Shown here piece after piece: positions 25,123 through 33,068 of a DNA stretch of 64,000 nt. The stretch lies in contig NZ_FMIB01000002.1 of the NCBI RefSeq assembly GCF_900091475.1, positions 2,480,001 to 2,544,000 of the forward strand, written 5' to 3'. The notes below the pieces were generated by a model. The model saw only the letters and a list, made by a program, of their open reading frames with translations, had not been told where the DNA came from and did not search any database. Source of the stretch: Micromonospora chersina (GTDB taxonomy: Bacteria > Actinomycetota > Actinomycetes > Mycobacteriales > Micromonosporaceae). The stretch's first letter is position 1, and each line of letters begins with the position of its first letter. The translations under genes and the position numbers were made by a program.

Positions 25123-26769
25123 TCAGGCCGGAGGCAGGACGAGCGTCCAGGTGGTGGTGGTCGTGCTGGCCGCCGCGCCCACTGCCGCCAGTCCGCCGTA
25201 GGTGCCGGTCGGCACGCTGCTGCCCGAGTCGGCGAGGAGCGCGGTCACCCGCCCGCCGCCGGTCTGGGAGCTGTTGCTGCGTACCTCGACGCCGGCCGGC
25301 GGGGTGAGCGCCGTGGACAGGCCGTCCCCGTGCATCCAGTACGACACCGCCCAGCTCTGGCCGGCGGTCACCGGCGCGTTCGGGGTGATCCGGGTGGCGG
25401 TGCTGGCCGGGTCGGTGGCCCTGGCGAAGGCCGGCGCGCTGGGCGCGACCCCCCGGTACGCGGCCACGATCAGGTTGCCCTTGGACTGGGCGTCGAGGGT
25501 GACGCGTACCGCCGAGCCGGCGTCTCCCGCGGCGGCGACCTTCCACCAGGCGGTGGTGGTGGCGTAGCCGCCGTCGAGCCGGTCGAGGCGGGTCCAGCCG
25601 GTGACCCCGGTCGGCTCGCCGGTGCCGGTGTGGGTGTTCTGGCTGAGCAGGAGCAGCAGGGTGTCGCCCGGTTGGACTGTCGACGGCACGGTCACCGTGT
25701 GGCTGGTCCAGTTGGCGTTGGCGGTGGCCTGGCCGACGAAGGAGATCCGCTCGGGCACCGGCGCGACGGTGACGTCGACTGTCGCGGTGCCGGTGGCGCC
25801 GCGGTCGTCGGTGACCGTGAGGGTGACCGGGTAGGTGCCGGCAGCCGCGTACGTGTGCGAGGTGGTCGGCACGGAGACGGTGTCGTCGGTGGACCCGTCG
25901 CCGAAGTCCCAGCGGTGGTCCTGGATCGCGCCGTCGGCGTCGGTGGAGCCGGCGCCGCTGAAGGCGCAGACCAGCCCGGAGCAAGTGGGGACGAGCTGGG
26001 CCACCGGCGGCTGGTTGGCGGCGCCGCCGGAACCCTTGAGGATCTTCACGTAGTCGATGTCGCCCGCGAAGTAGTCGCAGGTGACCTGCACGCCGTCGCA
26101 CTGGCTCTTGCCGCCGATGGAGAGCTGCTTGGTGTTCGCGATGGTGCCGGTCGGCCCGGTGAGCCGGCTCATCCGCACCCCGTCGACGTACATCTCGACG
26201 TAGGTGGAGGTGCGGTTGCAGGTGACGGTGTGCCACTGGCCGTCGTTGATGGGCACGTCGGTGTAGCCGGTCCGGGAGGCGCCGTCGCCGCCGCGGAACA
26301 GGCACTTCGGCTTGCCGTTCGGGGCCTCCAGCTTCCAGTAGCCGCCGACCGTCCCGCCCTGTCCCTTCTGGAGGATGTTCCCGAAGGAGTACGTCGTCCG
26401 GTAGCGGATGGTGAACGAGAAGTCCCCGGCGTCCGGGTTGAACTCGGTGCTGTGCGGCACCAGGTCCACGTGGCCCGGGACGTACTCCTGGTCGGTGGGC
26501 AGGTGGGTGGCGAACCGGTGCCCGGTGGCGCCGGCGTAGCGGGCGCCGGTCACCACCTCCTCGCCGACGGCGCCGTTACGGCCGTTGCCGCTGCTGTCCT
26601 TCAGCACGGTCGCCCCGGCCGGTTCGTCCATGCTCCAGAACGCGACGGTGCGGGTGGCGGTGGCCTGCGCGGGCGCGGCGCCGAGCGCCACCCCCGTGGC
26701 CACGAACAGGGCGGCCACGCCCAGCCGGGCGGTTGTGCGCCGCCACCGTCCCTGCCTGACTGACCGCAT
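25123..26769 (-). CDS. Secreted LamG/PKD-domain protein
   Basis: The protein has 548 residues. A signal peptide runs to APAQA. A LamG/concanavalin-like domain (about 35-235) holds ATRTVAFWSMDEP, LKDSSGNGRNG and YWKLEAPNGKPKC. A PKD domain follows (GAIQDHRWDFGDGSTDDTV, TLTVTDDRGATGTATV). The C-terminal 180 residues form a beta-sandwich-like repeat region with SHTVTVPSTVQPGDTLLLLLS. No catalytic motif was recognised, so it is probably an adhesive or carbohydrate-binding surface protein. GGGAGG lies 7 nt upstream of ATG 26769. Confidence 0.82.
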   Translation of the reverse strand: MRSVRQGRWRRTTARLGVAALFVATGVALGAAPAQATATRTVAFWSMDEPAGATVLKDSSGNGRNGAVGEEVVTGARYAGATGHRFATHLPTDQEYVPGHVDLVPHSTEFNPDAGDFSFTIRYRTTYSFGNILQKGQGGTVGGYWKLEAPNGKPKCLFRGGDGASRTGYTDVPINDGQWHTVTCNRTSTYVEMYVDGVRMSRLTGPTGTIANTKQLSIGGKSQCDGVQVTCDYFAGDIDYVKILKGSGGAANQPPVAQLVPTCSGLVCAFSGAGSTDADGAIQDHRWDFGDGSTDDTVSVPTTSHTYAAAGTYPVTLTVTDDRGATGTATVDVTVAPVPERISFVGQATANANWTSHTVTVPSTVQPGDTLLLLLSQNTHTGTGEPTGVTGWTRLDRLDGGYATTTAWWKVAAAGDAGSAVRVTLDAQSKGNLIVAAYRGVAPSAPAFARATDPASTATRITPNAPVTAGQSWAVSYWMHGDGLSTALTPPAGVEVRSNSSQTGGGRVTALLADSGSSVPTGTYGGLAAVGAAASTTTTTWTLVLPPA

Positions 26770-26972
26770 ACGATCGCCTCCCAGCTCCACGGGCCCTCAC
26801 CCTGTCACGCTGCCGGCCAGCGCTTCCATAACCCGTTGGGCGGATCCGTACCAGGTCCTCCGTGCGGCCGGGCGACCGATGTGGCCAGTGGCCGGCGACC
26901 CGGTGGACCGCCGCCGGCGGGAGGCCGGGTGGGCACTGCCCGCCGATCGGCCGGTGCGGACCCGAAAGGGAG

Positions 26973-27004
26973 AAGGCCCGCCACCGCCTGCGGTGACGAG
27001 CCTT
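26973..27004 (-). terminator. Terminator of the Val/Gly tRNA transcript
   Basis: AAGGC-CG-CACCG pairs with CGGTG-CG-GCCTT with single mismatches and loop CCTG. On the minus strand it follows the tRNA-Val gene and runs into a pyrimidine-rich stretch. Confidence 0.6.
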
Positions 27005-27019
27005 GTGTCGCTCGGAAGC

Positions 27020-27094
27020 TGGTGGGCGATACTGGGTTTGAACCAGTGACCTCTTCCGTGTCAAGGAAGCGCGCTCCCACTGCGCCAATCGCCC
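27020..27094 (-). tRNA. tRNA-Val(GAC)
   Basis: The gene runs from GGGCGATTGGC (5' end 27094) to ATCGCCC-A-CCA (27020). The anticodon arm is CTTCC-TTGACAC-GGAAG, anticodon GAC. The T arm has GGTTCAAACCC. CCA is encoded. An identical copy lies at 29660-29734. Confidence 0.93.
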
Positions 27095-27150
27095 GGGCGC
27101 TCGCCGGATCGAAGCACCGGCGACGGTCGGCCCGCGAGGGGCGGATCGCG

Positions 27151-27223
27151 AGCGGACGACGGGATTCGAACCCGCGACCCTCACCTTGGCAAGGTGATGC
27201 GCTACCAGCTGCGCTACGTCCGC
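27151..27223 (-). tRNA. tRNA-Gly(GCC)
   Basis: The acceptor GCGGACG pairs with CGTCCGC. The anticodon arm is CACCT-TGCCA-AGGTG, anticodon GCC, and the T loop is GGTTCGAATCC. CCA is not encoded. It is an identical copy of 29854-29926 and lies 56 bp upstream of tRNA-Val on the same strand. Confidence 0.92.
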
Positions 27224-27418
27224 GTTGTCGCCGGCTCGCGTCGGCGACGGGTGCAACTGTACCCGATGGCAAGATCGCCGCGCGGCGGGGCCCCGGCGGG
27301 TCGGGAGCGGGACCGGAGCCGCAAAGGGTGACCGCCGCCACAGGTGGGTGATTGCGCTGCTCGCCGCGGGGGTACTGACTGCTGCGACAGCACAATCGTC
27401 CCCCCGAAGGAGGCTGTC

Positions 27419-27658
27419 GTGGGTATCGGAACGAGCATTTTCCTGATCGCGGTGGGCGCGATCCTCACCTTCGCGCTGGACGCCAGCATCGGCGGGGTCA
27501 ACCTGGACGTCGTCGGCTGGATCCTGATGGCGGCCGGTGTCCTGGGCCTGATCATGACGACGCTGGTCTGGGGCCGCCGCCGCGAGGTGGTCACCACCGC
27601 CGAGCCGGTCGAGTACCGGCGGGTCGAGGAGCGCCGGGACGTGACCCCGCCGCTGTGA
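27419..27658 (+). CDS. Small two-helix membrane protein (DUF6458-like)
   Basis: The 79-residue protein begins VGIGTSIFLIAVGAILTFAL and has a second hydrophobic segment VVGWILMAAGVLGLIMTTLV. It ends in a charged tail (RRRREVV, RRVEERRD), so both termini are likely cytoplasmic. GTG 27419 follows AAGGAGG at a good distance; the longer upstream reading has no support. The sequence pattern occurs widely in actinobacteria as a short membrane protein of unknown role. Confidence 0.75.
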   Translation: MGIGTSIFLIAVGAILTFALDASIGGVNLDVVGWILMAAGVLGLIMTTLVWGRRREVVTTAEPVEYRRVEERRDVTPPL

Positions 27659-27705
27659 GCCACGCCCGACCGGGCCGACGGAGCTGATCGGTCCCCAGTC
27701 GCGTA

Positions 27706-27739
27706 CGAAACGGGGGCGCCCGGCGGCGCCCCCGTTTCG
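27706..27739. terminator. Bidirectional terminator hairpin
   Basis: CGAAACGGGGGCGCC (27706-27720) pairs perfectly with GGCGCCCCCGTTTCG (27725-27739), loop CGGC. It lies between convergent genes at 27658 and 27751. Confidence 0.82.
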
Positions 27740-27750
27740 CGTACCCCCGG

Positions 27751-28566
27751 TCAGCGCATCAGGTCGTTGAGCGTGCCGTAGTCGAGCGCGTCGGCCAGCG
27801 CGCCGTACGTCCCGGCGGTGAACGCCTCCTCGGCGGCCCGCCGGGCCACCGCGTACGCGGCCTCGGCGACCGAGGAACCGAGGCTCACCCGGGCCACCCC
27901 GAGCTTCGCCAGCGCCGCCACCGGCGGGGCCCCCGGCCCGGCCAGCACGTTCAGCGGCGCCGGGATCGCGGCGACCAGGGCGGCCACGGTGTCCGGGTCG
28001 ACCACCCCGGGCACGAAGATCCCGTCCGCTCCGGCCGCCAGGTACGCCCCGGCCCGCGCCACCGTCTCCTCGATCCCGCCGACGCCGCGCAGGAAGGTGT
28101 CGACGCGCGCGTTGACGTACAGCGGGATCCCGGCCCGGTCCGCGGCGGACCGGACGGCGGCCAGCCGGGCGGACTGCTCCTCGACCGGGCGCAGCGGCGC
28201 GCCCTCGGCGTGCCGGGCGTCCTCGACGTTCACCCCGACGGCGCCCGCCGCGAGCACCGCGGCAACCGTCGTGGCGACCTCGTCGGCGGTGTCGCCGTAC
28301 CCGGACTCGATGTCGGCGGTGACCGGCAGCGGCACCGCGGCGGCGACGCGGCGGACGACGTCGACGGCGGTCTCGCGGCCGAGGGCGTCGCCGTCCGGGA
28401 CGCCGCGGCTCCAGGCGACGCCCGCGCTGGTGGTGGCGACCGCGCGGGCGCCGGCCGCGGCGACGATCCGGGCGCTCGCCGCGTCCCAGGCGTTGACGAG
28501 GACCAGCGGCTCGCCGGGGACGTGCAGGGAGCGGAAGTGCAGGGCTCGGGTGTGGTGTTCGTTCAC
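27751..28566 (-). CDS. Isocitrate lyase/PEP mutase family enzyme
   Basis: The 271-residue TIM-barrel protein has the family's motifs: PLVLVNAWDAASARIVAAAG, ATTSAGVAWSRG, VPLPVTADIESGYGD with the metal-binding Asp/Glu, and AVGVNVEDARHAEG. Relatives are C-C or P-C bond lyases such as PEP mutase or 2-methylisocitrate-lyase-like enzymes. The catalytic loop Cys of isocitrate lyases (KKCGH) is absent, so the exact reaction is open. GTG 28566 is divergent from the DUF5937 regulator, with an operator-like palindrome between them. Confidence 0.83.
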   Translation of the reverse strand: MNEHHTRALHFRSLHVPGEPLVLVNAWDAASARIVAAAGARAVATTSAGVAWSRGVPDGDALGRETAVDVVRRVAAAVPLPVTADIESGYGDTADEVATTVAAVLAAGAVGVNVEDARHAEGAPLRPVEEQSARLAAVRSAADRAGIPLYVNARVDTFLRGVGGIEETVARAGAYLAAGADGIFVPGVVDPDTVAALVAAIPAPLNVLAGPGAPPVAALAKLGVARVSLGSSVAEAAYAVARRAAEEAFTAGTYGALADALDYGTLNDLMR

Positions 28567-28603
28567 CCGGCCAGTCTCCGGCGGCGGCACCGGCCGCCGT
28601 AAT

Positions 28604-28623
28604 GTTTCAGTCCTGGCTGAAAC
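28604..28623. promoter_or_regulatory. GTTTCAG-N6-CTGAAAC operator-like palindrome
   Basis: The perfect 7-bp inverted repeat lies in the 69-bp gap between two divergent genes, 13 bp before GTG 28636. It probably binds the ArsR-like regulator encoded there and controls both directions. Confidence 0.6.
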
Positions 28624-28635
28624 GAAGGGGGCGGT

Positions 28636-29607
28636 GTGGTCGCGATCGGGCTGTCGGCGGGCGGCGTGGCGCGGGTCCGCTTCGCGCTCTCCTGCCTGTG
28701 GGAGGTGGCGGCCGGCGTACGGGTGCTCCGCGACCCGGGCCGGCACGCGATCCACCTGCCGTGGGCCAACCGGGTCCGGCCACGGCTGGCCGAGGTGGGG
28801 CTGCTCGACGGCCTGCTGGGGCAGCTCGTCCCGCCCGCGCCGGGTTACCTGCCCGACTTCCTCACCCCGCCGCCGGCCGGCCTCACCCCGGACCTGGACC
28901 AGGAGCTGGCGGTGCTCCGCGCCACCCCGCCGCAGACGGTCCGCGCCCAGCTCGATCTCTGTCCCGGCCCCCGACCGGCGGCGGTGGCCGCCCTGTACGC
29001 CGACCCGGACGCCGGGCTACGCCGGCTCGCCGAGGAGATCGCCACGTACTGGCGGCTGGCCGTGGCCCGCGACTGGCCCCGGATCCGGGCGGTGCTCGAC
29101 GCCGAGGTGTTCCACCGGGCGCGGCGGCTGGCCGAGGACGGCGCGGCCGGGCTCCTCAACGACCTGCACGAGCGGGTCCGCTGGGAGGGCGACGCCCTGC
29201 TGATCAGCCAGCGCCACTGCGACGCCCCGGACGTGCCGGACGGCAGCGGGCTGGTCCTGGTGCCCTCGGTCTTCGTCTGGCCGTCGGTGCTCAGCATCGC
29301 GGCCGGCGACGTCCCGCAGCTGGCCTACCCGGCGCGGGGAGTCGGCGGCCTCTGGGAGTGCCCGGCGGAGGCCCCGGACGCGCTGGGCGCGGTGCTCGGC
29401 CGGGGCCGGGCGCGGCTGCTCGCCGCGCTGGACACGCCGCGGTCGACGACCGAGCTGGCCCGGCGTACCGGACTGTCGCCGGCCGGGGTGTCGCAGCACC
29501 TCACCGCGCTGCGGGCGGCCGGGCTGGTGGTGACGCACCGGCAGGGCCGGTCGCTGCTGAGCAGCCGGACGGCCGTCGCGGAGGCGCTGCTGGGCGCGTC
29601 CGCGTGA
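28636..29607 (+). CDS. DUF5937/ArsR-type winged-helix regulator
   Basis: The 323-residue protein has a long N-terminal DUF5937-like domain (VRFALSCLWEVAAGVRVLRD, RRLAEDGAAGLLNDLHERVRW) and a C-terminal winged helix: ARLLAALDTPRSTTELARRTG then LSPAGVSQHLTALRAAGLV. This is the arrangement of ArsR-type regulators common in streptomycetes, in which the N-terminal part probably senses a ligand. The ligand is unknown. GTG 28636 is preceded by a weak GGGGG. Divergence from the PEP-mutase-like gene suggests that gene is its target. Confidence 0.8.
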   Translation: MVAIGLSAGGVARVRFALSCLWEVAAGVRVLRDPGRHAIHLPWANRVRPRLAEVGLLDGLLGQLVPPAPGYLPDFLTPPPAGLTPDLDQELAVLRATPPQTVRAQLDLCPGPRPAAVAALYADPDAGLRRLAEEIATYWRLAVARDWPRIRAVLDAEVFHRARRLAEDGAAGLLNDLHERVRWEGDALLISQRHCDAPDVPDGSGLVLVPSVFVWPSVLSIAAGDVPQLAYPARGVGGLWECPAEAPDALGAVLGRGRARLLAALDTPRSTTELARRTGLSPAGVSQHLTALRAAGLVVTHRQGRSLLSSRTAVAEALLGASA

Positions 29608-29623
29608 CGGGCCGGACAATGCG

Positions 29624-29655
29624 AGAGGCCGTGTCGAATGATCGACACGGCCTCT
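29624..29655. terminator. Bidirectional terminator hairpin
   Basis: AGAGGCCGTGTCGA (29624-29637) pairs perfectly with TCGACACGGCCTCT (29642-29655), loop ATGA. It separates the regulator gene from the convergent tRNA cluster and can serve both. Confidence 0.8.
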
Positions 29656-29659
29656 GCGC

Positions 29660-29734
29660 TGGTGGGCGATACTGGGTTTGAACCAGTGACCTCTTCCGTG
29701 TCAAGGAAGCGCGCTCCCACTGCGCCAATCGCCC
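29660..29734 (-). tRNA. tRNA-Val(GAC), second copy
   Basis: Identical to 27020-27094 in acceptor, anticodon arm (anticodon GAC) and encoded CCA. It is the last gene of a Gly-Cys-Val cluster read from the minus strand. Confidence 0.93.
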
Positions 29735-29748
29735 TCGCTCAACTGCCG

Positions 29749-29819
29749 AGGTGGAGACGGGATTTGAACCCGTGTACACGGCTTTGCAGGCCGTTGCCTC
29801 GCCTCTCGGCCACTCCACC
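29749..29819 (-). tRNA. tRNA-Cys(GCA)
   Basis: The acceptor GGTGGAG (5' end 29819) pairs with CTCCACC. The anticodon arm is CGGCC-TGCAAA-GCCG, anticodon GCA. The T arm has GGTTCAAATCC. CCA is not encoded. Confidence 0.92.
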
Positions 29820-29853
29820 GAGGTTGCCCCCGACATGCGTGGCGGCAGATCCG

Positions 29854-29926
29854 AGCGGACGACGGGATTCGAACCCGCGACCCTCACCTTGGCAAGGTGA
29901 TGCGCTACCAGCTGCGCTACGTCCGC
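29854..29926 (-). tRNA. tRNA-Gly(GCC), second copy
   Basis: Identical to 27151-27223 over its length: acceptor GCGGACG/CGTCCGC, anticodon GCC. CCA is not encoded. It is the promoter-proximal member of the second cluster. The 283 bp from here to the TetR gene show nothing beyond a promoter. Confidence 0.92.
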
Positions 29927-30209
29927 GTGCCCCCGGAGTTATCCGGTGACGGATGAGAACTTTAGCCGAGGCCGGGAAGGGTTGCCAAATCGGGTCCCCT
30001 TTCGGGCGCGTCCGGGTGACGGGATCTCCGTCGCCCGGAGCTTCCTAGGAGCCTGGGTAAGGTCTGGCGGAGGGCCGGGCGGGCCGCCGACCTGCGGATA
30101 CGGCCAACCGACCCGCCGTCGGAGCACTGTCCGGGATCCGACTGTCGTACGGCAGACCGGCCGCTTCGGTAACTCCTCGTGGTCATTCGGATGGGCTACG
30201 GTAACCAAC

Positions 30210-30812
30210 GTGACGAGACGTGCCGCCGAGATCCGCCTGGACGCGCTACTGCGCACGGCCTGTGAGGTGATCGCGGAACGGGGACTCGCCAACACGCGCA
30301 CGGCCGACGTGGCCGAGGCCGCCGGGGTCAGCCAGGCCCTGGTCTTCTACCACTTCGCCACCAAGGACCGGCTGCTCGCGCAGGCGTTCGCCTACGCCGT
30401 CGAGCAGGACCTGAACCGGCTCGACACGGTGGTCCGCTCCAGCGCCCCGCCGCTGACCAAGCTCCGCCGGATGCTCCGCCTCTACGCCCCTACCGGCCGG
30501 TCGACCTCCTGGTCGATGTGGATCGACGGCTGGGCGGAGTCGCTGCGCACCCCGGAGCTGGAGAAGCTCTCCCGCCGGCTGGACCTGCGGTGGCGACGCG
30601 ACCTCGCCACGGTGATCACCGACGGGGTGACCGAGGGCACCTTCGACTGCCCCGACCCGGCCGGCGCGGCCTGGCGGATCAGCGCCGTGATGGACGGCCT
30701 CGCCGTGCAGCTCGCGGTGCACGAACGGGTCATCACCCGCCGGCAGATCGCCGAGTGGGTCCGCCTCGTCGCGGCCCGCGAGCTGGGTCTGGAGCCGGCC
30801 CAGCTGGACTGA
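30210..30812 (+). CDS. TetR-family regulator
   Basis: The 200-residue protein has a TetR HTH (LLRTACEVIAERGLANTRTA, then VAEAAGVSQALVFYHFATKDRL) and a TetR_C-type helical domain with WSMWIDGWAESLRTPELEKLS, as in regulators of the AcrR/BetI type. TACGGT (30197-30202) lies 7 nt before GTG 30210 with no ribosome site, so translation is probably leaderless. It converges with alkB and their 3' ends overlap by 80 bp, so transcription of one may hinder the other. Control of alkB by this protein is only a guess. Confidence 0.84.
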   Translation: MTRRAAEIRLDALLRTACEVIAERGLANTRTADVAEAAGVSQALVFYHFATKDRLLAQAFAYAVEQDLNRLDTVVRSSAPPLTKLRRMLRLYAPTGRSTSWSMWIDGWAESLRTPELEKLSRRLDLRWRRDLATVITDGVTEGTFDCPDPAGAAWRISAVMDGLAVQLAVHERVITRRQIAEWVRLVAARELGLEPAQLD

Positions 30813-31974
30813 GCGCGCCCGGTCCGGCGGCGGCGGCGCGACGCTCCCGCAGCCGGTCCCGGGCCGGCGGGTGGACGTTGGCCAGCTCCAGGTCGCCGCC
30901 GTAGTGGGCGAGCACCCGGTGGTCCATCACCCGCCGCCAGACCGGCGGCAGCAGCGCGGCGACCACCATGGTGGCGTAGCCGGCGGGCAGCTGCGGGGAG
31001 GCGTCGAAGCTGCGCAGCGCCTGGTAGCGGCGCAACGGGTTGGCGTGGTGGTCGCTGTGCCGCTGGAGTTGGAAGAGGAAGACGTTGGTGACCGTGCGGT
31101 CGCTGTTCCAGCTGTGCCGGGGATCGACCTTCTCGTAGCGGCCGGCGGCGGTGCGCTGCCGGGCCAGCCCGTAGTGCTCCAGGTAGTTGACCACCTCCAG
31201 CAGGGAGAAGCCGACCACCGCCTGGAGCGCGAGGAAGACCAGCACCCCGGGGCCGAAGGCGACCGCCAGCACGGCGTAGAGCAGCACGGTCATGGCCCAG
31301 GCGTTGAGCACGTCGTTGCGCCAGGTCCACGGGGAACGGCCCCGCAGGCGCAACCGGCCGCTCTCCAGCCGCCAGGCCGAGCGCAGGCTCCCCCAGACCG
31401 TACGCGGCCAGAACGCCCAGAACGTCTCGCCCAGCCGGGAACTGGCCGGGTCCTCCGGGGTGGCGACCCGGGTGTGGTGACCCCGGTTGTGCTCGACGTG
31501 GAAGTGCCCGTAGCCGGTCGGCGCGAGGGCGATCCGGGAGAGCCACCGTTCCGCCGTCTCGCGCTTGTGGCCCAGCTCGTGGGCGGTGTTGATGGCGATG
31601 CCGTCGACCACCCCGACGGTGGCGACCAGGCCGGCGGCGGCCGGCCAGGACAGCCCGCCGTACGTCCACACGGCACAGCAGAGCACCAGCGCCGCGTACT
31701 GGGCAGGCAGGTAGAGGTAGGTGAGCCAGCGGTAGTAGCCGTCGGCCTGGAGCGCCGGGACCACCTCCTCCGGCGGGTTCTCCCGGTCGTCGCCGATGAG
31801 CAGGTCGACCACGGGGATGACGCCGAAGACCACCGCCGGGGTGAGCCACCAGGCCCACCCGGCGCCGGTCGCGTGCCAGAGCGACCAGGCGATGAAGGGC
31901 AGCGCGGGAACGAGCAGGGCGAGTGGCCAGAGCGGCTTGCGGGTGTCCCGCCAGGGGGCGGTGTCGGTGCCCAT
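30733..31974 (-). CDS. alkB: Alkane 1-monooxygenase (AlkB-type membrane di-iron hydroxylase)
   Basis: The 413-residue membrane protein has the histidine boxes of AlkB: NTAHELGHKRE, EHNRGHHTRV and LQRHSDHHANP, plus the NYLEHYGLAR motif. Six hydrophobic segments fit the family. It should hydroxylate terminal carbons of medium or long alkanes using rubredoxin electrons. No rubredoxin or rubredoxin reductase gene is adjacent, and no rubredoxin domain is fused. The last 35 or so residues are Pro/Gly/Arg-rich and overlap the TetR gene. An inverted repeat at 32029-32053 marks its promoter. Confidence 0.9.
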   Translation of the reverse strand: MGTDTAPWRDTRKPLWPLALLVPALPFIAWSLWHATGAGWAWWLTPAVVFGVIPVVDLLIGDDRENPPEEVVPALQADGYYRWLTYLYLPAQYAALVLCCAVWTYGGLSWPAAAGLVATVGVVDGIAINTAHELGHKRETAERWLSRIALAPTGYGHFHVEHNRGHHTRVATPEDPASSRLGETFWAFWPRTVWGSLRSAWRLESGRLRLRGRSPWTWRNDVLNAWAMTVLLYAVLAVAFGPGVLVFLALQAVVGFSLLEVVNYLEHYGLARQRTAAGRYEKVDPRHSWNSDRTVTNVFLFQLQRHSDHHANPLRRYQALRSFDASPQLPAGYATMVVAALLPPVWRRVMDHRVLAHYGGDLELANVHPPARDRLRERRAAAAGPGALSPAGPAPDPARGPRRGGPTRRSAGG

Positions 31975-32028
31975 CGTCAGCCTCCGATCCGTGAACTCCT
32001 GCCCAGACTGTGGCAGCCGTCACGCCGT

Positions 32029-32053
32029 TTTACAAGAGGCCAGTTTTTGTAAA
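32029..32053 (-). promoter_or_regulatory. TTTACAA-N11-TTGTAAA inverted repeat upstream of alkB
   Basis: Perfect 7-bp arms (32029-32035 and 32047-32053) are AT-rich in a GC-rich region and lie 55-79 bp upstream of ATG 31974. The sequence overlaps a TTTACA -35-like hexamer. It looks like a TetR-type operator. Confidence 0.5.
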
Positions 32054-32056
32054 GTG

Positions 32057-32875
32057 CTACCACGGCCCACGGGCAGGCCGCTCGAACTCCCGCGCCTCGG
32101 GGGCCGGGCGCAGCAGGCGCCGCATCCGCAGCAGCAGCCCCGCACCGAGGAAGACCAGCAGCCCGCCGAGGAGGAAGGCACCCTGGACCACACCGAAACC
32201 GCCCGAGGTGGACACCGGCCGGCCCGCCGCGCCGGGCGGCGGCGGCTCGACCACCGCCGCCTCGCTCGACGGCTCGTCCGTGATCGGCTCTTCGGTGGCC
32301 GGGTCGGTCGGCTCGGCGCTGGACGGGGTGGGCTCCGGCGTCGCCTCGGTCGGCTCGGCCGTCGCCTCCCACCCCACCACCCCGCGGGCGGCGGTCTGCC
32401 GGGCCAGCAGGCGCAACCCCGGGTCGTACGCCTCGGCGGCGAAGCTCACCCGCCCGCGGCCCACGTCCTCGGCGAAGGCCACCCGGTAGCGGGCCGTGAC
32501 GGTGCGGCCCGGGCACAGCAGGCCCGGGTCCAGGTCGCGGTCGGTGAGCCGGGCGGTGTCCCCCTCGGTGCGGATCTCCAGCGGGAAGGAGCCGCTGTCC
32601 TCCACCCGGTCCACCTTCACCTGGTCCAGCCGCAGTCCCTGCACCCGCAGCAGCATCGACCAGCGCACCTTGACGCAGCCGCCCCCGTCGGAGCGGGACA
32701 CCACGGCGGAGAGCGTCTCCACCCGGTCCCCGGCGGTGAACTCGTCCGGCAGGCCGCTCAGCTGCGTCGAGAAGGCGGCCGCCGCCCCGGCCGGCACGGC
32801 CGAGCCGAGCCCGGCCCCCGCCAGACAGGTCAGCACCACCCCGATCCGCAGCGCGTACCGCCACCCGCTCACCAC
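32057..32875 (-). CDS. Secreted protein with a C-terminal membrane anchor
   Basis: The 272-residue protein has a signal peptide (VVSGWRYALRIGVVLTCLAG to GSAVPAGAAAA), a beta-rich exported domain of about 140 residues with two cysteines (GGGCVKVRW, PGLLCPGRTV), and a Thr/Pro/Glu-rich stalk (about 170-225). One membrane helix (GAFLLGGLLVFLGAGLLL) and a basic tail follow. No LPxTG motif is present. Function unknown; the layout suits a wall-spanning surface protein. The start GTG 32875 follows GGAGG by 5 nt. Confidence 0.72.
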   Translation of the reverse strand: MVSGWRYALRIGVVLTCLAGAGLGSAVPAGAAAAFSTQLSGLPDEFTAGDRVETLSAVVSRSDGGGCVKVRWSMLLRVQGLRLDQVKVDRVEDSGSFPLEIRTEGDTARLTDRDLDPGLLCPGRTVTARYRVAFAEDVGRGRVSFAAEAYDPGLRLLARQTAARGVVGWEATAEPTEATPEPTPSSAEPTDPATEEPITDEPSSEAAVVEPPPPGAAGRPVSTSGGFGVVQGAFLLGGLLVFLGAGLLLRMRRLLRPAPEAREFERPARGPW

Positions 32876-33068
32876 CGTCTCCTCCCGTCGGCCGCGTCCA
32901 CTCAGGAACGCTAGGAGCGCCACGGGCGCCCCGGTAGACGGGCGTGTTCGCACGAACCGCCAACATCGGGACCCGTTCTCACCCAGGGTGGTGAACCGGT
33001 CACGGCCGCACCGCGACACGCCCGGGATCGCCCGACGGCCCACTCCCGGGGTACGACAGAATCACCAG

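Noticed and set aside
27020..29926. Integrated element between the two tRNA clusters
   Set aside because: Only 2.6 kb with ordinary chromosomal genes, no integrase or excisionase, and the repeats are whole functional tRNAs rather than an att fragment.
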